Assembly (NCBI GenBank): GCA_963810555.1
Contig: CAWENX010000017.1
Span: 124,001-188,000, forward strand
DNA length: 64,000 bases
DNA from: G963677325 sp963810555
GTDB lineage: Bacteria; Bacteroidota; Bacteroidia; Bacteroidales; Prolixibacteraceae
Reading direction: 5' to 3'
The translations under genes were made by a program, and so were the position numbers. A model generated the notes under the pieces. It was not told the DNA's origin and did not search any database. It saw nothing but the letters and a program-made list of their open reading frames with translations. Within the stretch, counting starts at the first letter, position 1. Every line of letters begins with the position of its first letter. This document shows, piece by piece, positions 27,131 through 34,183 of this stretch.

Positions 27131-27181
27131 AGTTGATGCCCCTGTGTGCAGAAGTGAAAATTAGATTCAGAGTTGTTCTCA

Positions 27182-27721
27182 TCAAGGTTTATATCCTATT
27201 TTAGGCCTGTTTTTCCGATCTGAATCCTGATGTTTAACTTCCTCAAGCCGTTTTATATACTCCATAACCAGGTGTATGCTTTGATCATGATCGGCAAGTC
27301 GGGATTCAAGTTGCTCAAACCTGACCAGCAATTCTTTATGAGTTGCAAGCATCCCGCGTATTTTTGTATAAACACGCATAATCTGGATATTTACTTTTAT
27401 CGCAAGATCGCTGTTAATAACACTTGACAGCATCAGCACTCCGTGTTCTGTAAATGCATACGGTAGTTTTCGGCGTCCTCCCCATCTTGATGTCGCAAAT
27501 TGCGATTTCAAGTTTGCAAATTCCTGAGCCGTCAATTGGAACATAAAATCATCAGGGAACCTTTCAATATTACGTTTTACCTGTTCATTCAGCCGGCGCG
27601 TCTCAATCCCGTAAAGTTCAGCAAGGTCATTGTCGATCATAACCTTCTCCCCGCGGATAAGGAAAATTCTGTCAATCAACCTTTCATCAGGTATAACAAG
27701 GATTTGAATATTTTTACTCAT
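27182..27721 (-). CDS. ORF6N-domain DNA-binding-type protein
   Basis: The 179-residue protein starts with a typical ORF6N domain (about 14-100: IFLIRGEKVMIDNDLAELYGIETRRLNEQV, then RFPDDFMFQLT and YAFTEHGVLMLSSVI), then a coiled-coil-prone tail (about 115-165) rich in Glu, Leu and Arg. ORF6N proteins come from phage antirepressor-like families and are scattered in Bacteroidetes genomes, often near mobile or repeated DNA, as here. Its target is unknown. It lies between the two paralogous secreted-protein genes. Confidence 0.88.
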   Translation of the reverse strand: MSKNIQILVIPDERLIDRIFLIRGEKVMIDNDLAELYGIETRRLNEQVKRNIERFPDDFMFQLTAQEFANLKSQFATSRWGGRRKLPYAFTEHGVLMLSSVINSDLAIKVNIQIMRVYTKIRGMLATHKELLVRFEQLESRLADHDQSIHLVMEYIKRLEEVKHQDSDRKNRPKIGYKP

Positions 27722-27796
27722 TAAAACACAGGTTCCGGAATAATCTTTACTTTCCTTCTCCCAATATTACATAAAATTATTGAGAAATAATAATCC

Positions 27797-28030
27797 TGAT
27801 GTGCTGATTTGCTGATGTGCTGATTTGAAGATTTGAAAATGTGTTGGTTGATGCAATCGCGCAGGAGAAGGGCATTATTCAGAGGAAAAAAGACCGGTCT
27901 ATACTGAACTGGTTTAATTTCTGACACTTACAAGATCACAGATCCTGAGTTAAAAAGATGCCGATTGCAAATCAGCATCAGCCGCGAAAACTGACTGATG
28001 TGCTAATGTGCTGATGTGCTGATGTGGGAG
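27797..28030. repeat. GATGTGCTGATTTG word repeats
   Basis: Tandem eight- to nine-base words (GATGTGCTGATTTGCTGATG and derivatives) occur at 27797-27835 and again at 28001-28030. They surround a stretch with no gene between the ORF6N start and the 28105 gene. Confidence 0.65.
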
Positions 28031-28104
28031 TCAGCCAAGAATTTTTGTTGTTACAACAAAACACAGAGCACAAAGACGCACCGTCAAAGGAGATGTTAAT
28101 TTTC

Positions 28105-28554
28105 TCACAGATAATAGGCTTCAAACTTGCGAATATAACAAGCATATTCTGTTTCAAATATACCTTTCTCGAAAGCTTGTTTATGTATCTCCGGAAGCTT
28201 TTTATATCTTTTCTCTCTCTTCCTCTCAGCACGTTTTAAAGTTATAAAGTCATAAATGACGGCATTCATCATTACAACCTCAATTTTATCGCATTTATCT
28301 GTAAGTTCTATAGGTGTTGATTCCATACCAACATAAACAAATATTATTTTTTTCTCGGAAATAGGGATGTCTATTTGGAAATAACCATTCATATCTGTTC
28401 TGCCAACTTCAACTCCGTCATTATTCATAATTGACACTTGAGGCAAAATTTCAAAATCCTCAGCAATCACCCTTCCTTTAATAGTTTTGGTCTGAGAATA
28501 AAGACTACTTATTGAAATACCGGTTACAATAAAGAGAATTAATAACTTCTTCAT
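28105..28554 (-). CDS. Small secreted carboxypeptidase-regulatory-like protein
   Basis: This intact 149-residue member of the pair has a signal peptide (about 1-20, ending SLYSQ), then one beta-sandwich of the carboxypeptidase-regulatory-like type (about 24-95; IKGRVIAEDF, GVEVGRTDMNGYFQIDIP, IIFVYVGM). A basic tail follows (KRAERKREKRYKKLPEIHKQAFEKG). Such domains usually precede a TonB barrel, but here the domain stands alone. It shares its upstream element with two neighbours. I cannot assign a function. Confidence 0.75.
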   Translation of the reverse strand: MKKLLILFIVTGISISSLYSQTKTIKGRVIAEDFEILPQVSIMNNDGVEVGRTDMNGYFQIDIPISEKKIIFVYVGMESTPIELTDKCDKIEVVMMNAVIYDFITLKRAERKREKRYKKLPEIHKQAFEKGIFETEYACYIRKFEAYYL

Positions 28555-28640
28555 TTAAATATTATTTCAAGGTCAATACAGATAAGTCTAAACTCCCCTT
28601 ACTTATGCGGATCTATATTGTTTCGACTAATCAATCTCAA

Positions 28641-28711
28641 AAACCTTTCCATTGCACCTTTCGGCTACGAACAAGTAAATATAGATAAATTTATTGTAAT
28701 TCAAAACCAGG
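28641..28711 (-). promoter_or_regulatory. Shared promoter/leader element, copy 2
   Basis: Same architecture as at 27061-27130: TTTG, spacer, TATATTTA, hairpin TTCG(TAGC)CGAA, then TGCAATGGAAAGGTTT. It precedes the intact paralogue at 28105-28554 by about 90 bp. Confidence 0.65.
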
Positions 28712-28883
28712 AAAACAATTGACAATTGTCAATTATGAATGGATGTGCTGATGTGGCAGGGGCTGCTGTTCAAAATCATTGCCAAAATATTGCTTATATA
28801 CTTGAGGATTGGCAAACAAAACATATTGGCAATCTATTGTAATTGAGCCCTGGGAAGTGTATCTTTACAAAAAAACAGTGTCT

Positions 28884-29048
28884 ATGGTTTTAGAAATAAC
28901 AAAAAAAACCGGCCTTGCCAAAATCAATGCATCGTTGAAGAAGTTAAATTCCGGCAAAAAGTTTAATGCAAAAAAGCATTGCGGAAAAGTTAAATGGGAT
29001 ATAGACAGCCTGACTTACCAAAAGCAATTACGCAATGAATGGGATTAG
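28884..29048 (+). CDS. Probable antitoxin of a broken VapBC pair
   Basis: From the ATG at 28884 this is a 54-residue protein starting MVLEITKKTG and ending GKVKWDIDSLTYQKQLRNEWD-like (residues about 34-54). I recall that tail from Bacteroidetes antitoxins encoded directly before PIN-domain VapC toxins. The frame is open upstream to 28809, but those codons read through unrelated sequence. Four bases after its stop begins the truncated PIN reading frame at 29053. It may be a relic with no active partner. Confidence 0.55.
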   Translation: MVLEITKKTGLAKINASLKKLNSGKKFNAKKHCGKVKWDIDSLTYQKQLRNEWD

Positions 29049-29052
29049 TGTA

Positions 29053-29124
29053 ATGATTGACACCAATATCGCCATCGCTTTATTAAATGGTCAGATAGTA
29101 CTTGCGCGGTTCTGTTATCCGTGA
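29053..29124 (+). pseudogene. Truncated VapC (PIN-domain toxin) remnant
   Basis: The first codons read MIDTNIAIALLNGQ, the canonical PIN-domain start with its first catalytic Asp. The frame then diverges and stops after 23 residues. The remaining roughly 110 residues, with the other acidic residues, are missing. The next gene's stop (29130, opposite strand) abuts the break, so a deletion or recombination joined unrelated DNA here. Confidence 0.65.
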
Positions 29125-29129
29125 TTTGC

Positions 29130-29693
29130 TTAATACTCTTTAACATTTATGCTGTCTTTGCCAATAAGAATCGTTTCCCCATTTGCTCTAACAAATAATA
29201 CAAAATTCATCATACCTAAATGCCCTGGTTTTACCATAAAATCAAACATACTTTTATTGTCAGAATTTTTGATAATGCCATTTTTACATTCAATAATAAT
29301 ATCATTAGGATGAATGCCTTCAACTTTTATTCTTAATTGGGAAAATTGATCTTTTTTTAATAGACTATCCATAAGAATAACTTTAGCGCCTGAAACTGGT
29401 ATTTTTAATTTCCGTCTATTATTCTCATAATTACCCTTCCATTTTAAAGTTCCATCAACATACCATTCTTGCCAAAAGCCTATTTTATTTGAATTTTTTA
29501 CTTGCCCTTTAGATGATATTTGACCATCTGTATAATAAGTTTTTAAATCATAATCAGCAGTATCACCTTTAATCTGATAAACACGTTCCTCTCTTAACTT
29601 ATTGCTATTTTGATAGAAATATCTTTTACAATTATTTTCAATGCAAGAATTAATTAAAATTATTAAATACCAACAACAAGTCAGCTTCTTCAT
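29130..29693 (-). CDS. Putative lipoprotein with MORN/YwqK-like repeats
   Basis: The 187-residue protein starts with a hydrophobic segment ending INSC (lipobox-like). Two MORN-type repeats follow, LKTYYTDGQISSKGQVKNSNKIGFWQ-like (about 51-77) and EWYVDGTLKWKGNYEN (about 78-93). The last 90 residues (from PVSGAKVIL) form a separate beta-rich domain reminiscent of the GldM/PorM C-terminal fold, which is only a guess. Its promoter element matches those of the two small secreted paralogues upstream. Confidence 0.65.
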   Translation of the reverse strand: MKKLTCCWYLIILINSCIENNCKRYFYQNSNKLREERVYQIKGDTADYDLKTYYTDGQISSKGQVKNSNKIGFWQEWYVDGTLKWKGNYENNRRKLKIPVSGAKVILMDSLLKKDQFSQLRIKVEGIHPNDIIIECKNGIIKNSDNKSMFDFMVKPGHLGMMNFVLFVRANGETILIGKDSINVKEY

Positions 29694-29751
29694 GGTCTTA
29701 AATGATATTCTTTTTTAGCAAAGGATTTACAATCCTTCTATTTTTCTCATA

Positions 29752-29824
29752 GAAACCTTTCCATTGCATTTTTCGCTTGCGAAAAAGCAAATATAGATAA
29801 AATTATTGTAATTCAAAATCCGGG
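29752..29824 (-). promoter_or_regulatory. Shared promoter/leader element, copy 3
   Basis: On the minus strand: TTTG, 18-bp spacer, TATATTTG (a full match to TAnnTTTG), then the hairpin TTTTTCGC(AA)GCGAAAAA and TGCAATGGAAAGGTTT. The hairpin arms differ from copies 1 and 2 but keep pairing. It precedes the MORN-like lipoprotein gene. Confidence 0.7.
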
Positions 29825-29946
29825 GCTGATCCGCCGGTATTCCCTTATCTTAATATTACATAAGATTTTTAACAATTAAAAATTATCCCTATTAATCTTA
29901 TCTCTTCCTCTCTTTTTATAGTATTTTCATCGTACCATATTCATGG

Positions 29947-30045
29947 TTTGTGTAAGGTTTCTGTAATGTTTGTGTAATGTTCCTGTAATAAAATATTACA
30001 CATAACTTACAGAAACATTACGCAAAAATTACACGAACACCGGCG
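29947..30045. repeat. 11-bp-unit intergenic element, copy C
   Basis: Four units of TTTGTGTAATG type (29947, 29958, 29969, 29980) are followed by inverted 11-mers of ATTACACGAAC type up to about 30035, and then by ACACCGGCG, the inverse of the boundary word CGCCGGTGT. The arms are imperfect complements, so a long bulged hairpin is possible. Confidence 0.85.
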
Positions 30046-30109
30046 ATGGTATAACCAAAGTATAGCTTAAAAATGATAGAATCCCGATGGTGCAGAAGGA
30101 GAAATCGCT

Positions 30110-30979
30110 TTAAAAACAGTTGACAGGCTTTCCTTCGATGGAGGTAATCAGATTATTGGCCAAACGGCTGGCGCCGATTCGGAAAAGACGGTTATTTAAC
30201 CATTCACCGCCAAGCACTTCCTCAACAATGGCGACATAAGACAAGGCATTTGCAGTTTCAACGATGCCTCCCGCCGCTTTAAATCCCACTTTACGGCCTG
30301 TTTTTTGATGGTATGCCCTGATTGCCTGACACATAACCCATGCCGCTTCAGGGGTTGCAGCCGGTTCATATTTTCCGGTGGAGGTCTTAATAAAATCAGC
30401 GCCGGCCTGCATCGCAAGCATTGAAGCTTTCCAGATATTTTCAGGTGTTTTAAGAGCGCCTGTTTCTAAGATCACTTTAAGAACGGCTTTCCCGCAAATT
30501 TGCTTCAAAGCGGCTATTTCGTTTACCACCTCAGCATAATTCTCTGAAAGAAATAAGCTGAGAGGCAGGACAATGTCTATTTCATCCGCTCCTTCACTCA
30601 GAGCCAGCGTTGTCTCTAACTTCTTAACATCCATAAATGTCATCGCTGAGGGAAAACCTCCTGAGACTGAGGCAATTTTAACCCCTTCGGCCTGCAAATT
30701 CTTTCTAACCGCCTTGATTAAAACAGGATACACACATATTGCAGCGACATTGGGCAGTTTTGGGTAATCTTCATGAAAGCGGTTAACCTTTTCAGCAAGC
30801 TTTTCGGCCTGATGCTCCGTATCGGTTGGATTTAAAGTGGTCAGATCAATCGACGAGAGAATAAATTCAAAAGTCGTCCTGTTATTAAGATTGACAGTTT
30901 TTTCAAGAATCTTTGAAACCGAGTTCTCAACTTTCCCGGGAGAAAATTCCCTGTCCAGATTTCCGATAAGCGATTTCAT
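30110..30979 (-). CDS. deoC: Deoxyribose-phosphate aldolase
   Basis: It cleaves 2-deoxyribose-5-phosphate to acetaldehyde and glyceraldehyde-3-phosphate. The TIM-barrel protein has DLTTLNPTDT, VCVYP-like AICVYPVLI, EIDIVLPLS, VILETGAL, the Schiff-base lysine in FIKTSTGK and the second lysine in VGFKAAGGI. At 289 residues it has an N-terminal extension of about 40 residues compared with the short form. It is followed by the MazG-like and dtd genes in reverse order upstream, all minus strand with short gaps. Confidence 0.95.
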   Translation of the reverse strand: MKSLIGNLDREFSPGKVENSVSKILEKTVNLNNRTTFEFILSSIDLTTLNPTDTEHQAEKLAEKVNRFHEDYPKLPNVAAICVYPVLIKAVRKNLQAEGVKIASVSGGFPSAMTFMDVKKLETTLALSEGADEIDIVLPLSLFLSENYAEVVNEIAALKQICGKAVLKVILETGALKTPENIWKASMLAMQAGADFIKTSTGKYEPAATPEAAWVMCQAIRAYHQKTGRKVGFKAAGGIVETANALSYVAIVEEVLGGEWLNNRLFRIGASRLANNLITSIEGKPVNCF

Positions 30980-30988
30980 TACAGTACT

Positions 30989-31330
30989 TTATGAAAATAA
31001 TTTATCATTGTTCAAATGGCGATGATTGTCGCGTTCGGTTTTCTTTTCAAGGTTCTTCTGAAAAGCTTTGGTCAGATCGATGCCGGTCTGATTGGCTATG
31101 CAGATCATCACCCATAACAGGTCGGACAGTTCATCCCCGAGATCGGCTTCATTGTCAGTATTTCTGTAAGACTGGTCGCCAAATTTTCTTGCCATTATCC
31201 TTGCCACTTCACCGGCTTCTTCAGTAAGGATTGCCATATTGGTTAATTCGCTGAAATAGCGTACGCCGTATTTGGAGATCCATTCGTGAACCATGGACTG
31301 GACCTCCCGGATGGTAATATTATCTTTCAT
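30989..31330 (-). CDS. MazG-like nucleotide pyrophosphohydrolase
   Basis: The 113-residue helical protein has the MazG/dUTPase-type metal site: EEAGEVAR (about 37-44) and DELSDLLWVM (about 66-75), i.e. the ExxE...ExxD pattern. It probably hydrolyses aberrant dNTPs to monophosphates. Its start overlaps the stop of dtd by 4 bp and its stop is 9 bp from deoC, so dtd, this gene and deoC form an operon. Confidence 0.9.
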   Translation of the reverse strand: MKDNITIREVQSMVHEWISKYGVRYFSELTNMAILTEEAGEVARIMARKFGDQSYRNTDNEADLGDELSDLLWVMICIANQTGIDLTKAFQKNLEKKTERDNHRHLNNDKLFS

Positions 31331-31782
31331 AAATCCTTGTTTTTCGAATCGATTATAATGGTCACAGGGCCGTCGTTAATCAGCTCCACCATCATCATTG
31401 CGCCAAACTCACCTGTTTTAATTTCTTTTCCCAAAAGAGAAGCAAGCTGCTTTACGAAACTTTCGTACAACGGGATGGACTTTTCGGGAGGCGCCGCATT
31501 GATATAGGAAGGCCTGTTGCCTTTTTTCGTTTTGGCATGCAATGTAAACTGGCTGACAACAAGAATTTCGCCATTAATTTCAGTTACGGATCGGTTCATC
31601 ACGCCGTTTTCGTCATCAAAAATGCGAAGCTGGACAGTTTTTTTTGCTGTCCATTCCAGATCTTCGTGAGTGTCAGTATTTTCAAATCCTGCAAGGACGA
31701 GCAGCCCGTTCTCAATGGAAGATTTTACTCTTTCTTCGATGGTAACGGAAGCTCTTTTAACCCGCTGAATAATTACTCTCAT
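31327..31782 (-). CDS. dtd: D-aminoacyl-tRNA deacylase
   Basis: Dtd removes D-amino acids and glycine from mischarged tRNA. It is 151 residues, near the family norm, with MRVIIQRVKRASVTIE at the start, the signature SQFTL (in ILVVSQFTLHA) and the Gly-cisPro region near the C-terminus (GEFGAMMMVELINDGPVTI). It is the first gene of the dtd-mazG-deoC operon. Confidence 0.95.
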   Translation of the reverse strand: MRVIIQRVKRASVTIEERVKSSIENGLLVLAGFENTDTHEDLEWTAKKTVQLRIFDDENGVMNRSVTEINGEILVVSQFTLHAKTKKGNRPSYINAAPPEKSIPLYESFVKQLASLLGKEIKTGEFGAMMMVELINDGPVTIIIDSKNKDL

Positions 31783-31889
31783 TTTTTTCTATAAGAATTC
31801 AAAAATAACATTTACATAGAACATAAAGGAATGATGGGCTGAATCTTAATTTTTCCGAAAAAATTAAGCTCTTTGGATTGATAATGAAA

Positions 31890-32372
31890 TCAAGGGACGG
31901 TGACCATTTTCATTATCCAAATGATAAAAATGTAGCGGCCCGCCTTACCCAGAGACATGAAGAGCGCTGACAGCAAGGGAGAAATGCGGAAGAACCCAAG
32001 CCCAAGGATAATAACGTCGCCTATAATGGGAACAAATGAAAGCGAAGCCATAAGCGGTCCGTACCGATTTAAACGGGGAAGAATTGCCCGAATCTTTTCT
32101 TCCTTAACCTTGCCGTACTTTTCTATCCATTTCATATTTCCAAGGTAACCCAGATAATAAATAGATATTCCGCCGAGAATATTTCCCAAAGTCGCTACGA
32201 CAAAGCAACCCAGTGCATTAAATCCCGCAAGAAGCAAGACCGTGAGAACTGCTTCAGAATTAAAGGGTAATACTGATCCTGAAAGGAATCCTGCAAGAAA
32301 TAATCCGGCCAGACCATACTGATAAAAAAGTGCCCAGTGAACAGTTAACAGTGAAAAGTGAAAAGCCATCAT
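31890..32372 (-). CDS. YqaA/VTT-type inner-membrane protein
   Basis: The 160-residue protein has four hydrophobic segments and the SNARE-associated/VTT features FLSGSVLPFNSEAVL, GNILGGISIYYLGYLG and MASLSFVPIIGDVIILGLGFFR. The family is related to DedA and is implicated in membrane homeostasis. The start codon lies about 2 bp after the expected start of transcription of a CAAAAGTA (minus TACTTTTG, 32380-32387) box, and the first residues (LLTVHWALF) are written by a repeat-like AACAGTTAACAGTG sequence. The true start is uncertain. Confidence 0.8.
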   Translation of the reverse strand: MMAFHFSLLTVHWALFYQYGLAGLFLAGFLSGSVLPFNSEAVLTVLLLAGFNALGCFVVATLGNILGGISIYYLGYLGNMKWIEKYGKVKEEKIRAILPRLNRYGPLMASLSFVPIIGDVIILGLGFFRISPLLSALFMSLGKAGRYIFIIWIMKMVTVP

Positions 32373-32471
32373 AAGGTGACAAAAGTATATCTAAAAAGAT
32401 TACAATGCATAAAAGCCGGCAGAATCAAAGATGTTAAAGTTTATGATTCAATGGCAGGTCTTTATATTTCC

Positions 32472-33953
32472 TTAATTACTATCTGCCCGTCCCGGCTGCC
32501 TTACACCGCTTCCTTTGATTCCTTTTAACCTGTCGCCAAGATCTTTTCTTGCCTCATCGGCTATTTTTTCAAGTTCATCGACAATTTCAGGATAGACTGC
32601 CTTCACATCGTACCTTTCTCCGGGATCACGTCTCAGATCAAATAATGCGTAACCGAATTCTGCCCTGCCAGTTTTTCCTGCGACTCCATCATTTCCTGGG
32701 GCAAAACCTTCATAAGTTTGCGATTTATGAGGAAATACCAGTTTCCACTGATTTTTACGCACAGCCTCAAGACAGTCTGACTGATAATAATATAAAAAAA
32801 CTTCGCGGGGATTGGCCTTTTCATCGCCGAGCATTAGAGGAAGCATATTCACTCCGTCGATTTTATTGCCGCATAAGGGTGCATCTGCAATTTTCGCGAG
32901 AGTAGGCAGGATATCGATAGTAGAGGCAATTTTATTGCAAATTATGCCTTTGGGAATATGTCCGGGCCATTTCATAATGCAAGGGACTCTTTGACCGCCT
33001 TCCCAGCTTGTACTTTTTCCCTCCCGCAAACCTCCTGCTGATCCTGCATGATTACCGTAATTGAGCCACGGACCATTGTCTGACGTAAAAATAATCAGGG
33101 TATTGTCTGTTAATCCATTCTTTTCCAGCGCTTCAAGGATCTGACCGACAGACCAGTCGATTTCTTCCAATACATCACCGTAAAGTCCCTGTTCACTTTT
33201 TCCTTTGAATTTATTTGACGCTGCAATTGGTACATGGGGCATCGAGTGAGGAAGATAAAGAAAAAACGGATTATTCTTGTTTTTATTGATAAAAGAAACT
33301 GCTCTTTCAGTATACAATGTTGTTAATTGAGCCTGATCATCCATTGTTTTAATCTCTTTTACCATTTGATTTCCATCGATAAGCGGAAGAGGTGGATAAG
33401 TCGCCTTTCTCGGATTCGATTCAGGCGTTGCCGCCGTACCATCGAGATTGTACTTCCACATATCGTTCGAATAAGGTAAACCGAGATATTCATCAAATCC
33501 CTGCTGTAAAGGCAAAAACTTCTTTTGATCTCCAAGATGCCATTTACCAAAGATGGCTGTATGATAATCCTTTTTCTTTAAAACTTCGGCTATTGTTTCT
33601 TCTTTTGGATTAAGGCCGATTGGAGAATTTGGGAAAAGCGCCCCTCCGATCCCGACACGGTTTGAATAACATCCAGTAAGCAGTCCGGCCCGTGATGCAC
33701 TGCACACTGCCTGAGATACATAAAAATTAGTGAAACGAATGCCCTCTGAGGCCATTTTATCAAGAAATGGTGTTTTATAACGTGTAGCCCCAAAACAGCT
33801 TAAGTCTCCGTAACCCATATCATCAGCAAGAATCAGAACTACATTGGGTAATTTATTCGTTTCGGAGCTGCTCTTTTGTTTTTCTTTGGCTTGAAGGGAA
33901 GCCGTTGACATTAAACCACACATACCAAATAAAAGGATATTTTCAGTCTTCAT
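32472..33953 (-). CDS. Secreted sulfatase (arylsulfatase type)
   Basis: It removes sulfate esters, probably from host or marine glycans, after export. The signal peptide is about residues 1-22 (ASLQAKE). The catalytic formylglycine site reads CSASR (84-88), a Cys-type motif that an anaerobic or other sulfatase-maturing enzyme must modify. Metal-binding ADDMGYGD (43-50) and FGKWHLGD, DNGPW and TSWEGG segments are present. It is 493 residues. No maturase is in the window, and it stands apart from other glycan genes, between the VTT protein and feoAB. Confidence 0.93.
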   Translation of the reverse strand: MKTENILLFGMCGLMSTASLQAKEKQKSSSETNKLPNVVLILADDMGYGDLSCFGATRYKTPFLDKMASEGIRFTNFYVSQAVCSASRAGLLTGCYSNRVGIGGALFPNSPIGLNPKEETIAEVLKKKDYHTAIFGKWHLGDQKKFLPLQQGFDEYLGLPYSNDMWKYNLDGTAATPESNPRKATYPPLPLIDGNQMVKEIKTMDDQAQLTTLYTERAVSFINKNKNNPFFLYLPHSMPHVPIAASNKFKGKSEQGLYGDVLEEIDWSVGQILEALEKNGLTDNTLIIFTSDNGPWLNYGNHAGSAGGLREGKSTSWEGGQRVPCIMKWPGHIPKGIICNKIASTIDILPTLAKIADAPLCGNKIDGVNMLPLMLGDEKANPREVFLYYYQSDCLEAVRKNQWKLVFPHKSQTYEGFAPGNDGVAGKTGRAEFGYALFDLRRDPGERYDVKAVYPEIVDELEKIADEARKDLGDRLKGIKGSGVRQPGRADSN

Positions 33954-34113
33954 AATGTTTGATTTTGTTGGTCTTAATTTTTCAGAACAATATTACCAAA
34001 AATTTGGAAAGGAGAAGGGGGTCAGGATAACGAAGACAGAAGAAAGGAGACTGGTCGGAATTATTCTATTCTCCGGTCTCCTTCTTTAATTTAAATGAAA
34101 TTTTCCTCAGAAA

Positions 34114-34146
34114 TTTCCATTAAAACAATATAAAACCATATATTTG
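34114..34146 (+). promoter_or_regulatory. Candidate promoter for feoAB
   Basis: TATATTTG (34139-34146) matches TAnnTTTG, with TTTC 21 bp upstream (34114-34117). It predicts a leader of about 30 nt before the ATG at 34184. No Fur box was recognised by eye. Confidence 0.45.
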
Positions 34147-34183
34147 CATGCTATTTTTATTTATTCTTAATAAAATTAATTTA

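Larger units (their letters stand above)
29694..30109. other. Intergenic region with leader copy and 11-bp array
   Basis: This 416-bp gap holds the third shared promoter/leader element (29752-29824) and the 11-bp-unit inverted array at 29947-30045. I see no gene in it. Confidence 0.65.

Noticed and set aside
27016..27204. Plus-strand 62-codon frame
   Set aside because: It lies on the opposite strand of the shared leader element and shows no protein-like composition or homology.
27978..28232. Minus-strand frame inside and below the 28105 gene
   Set aside because: It is the shifted frame of the intact paralogue's tail. It only looks related because the frameshifted twin uses that frame.
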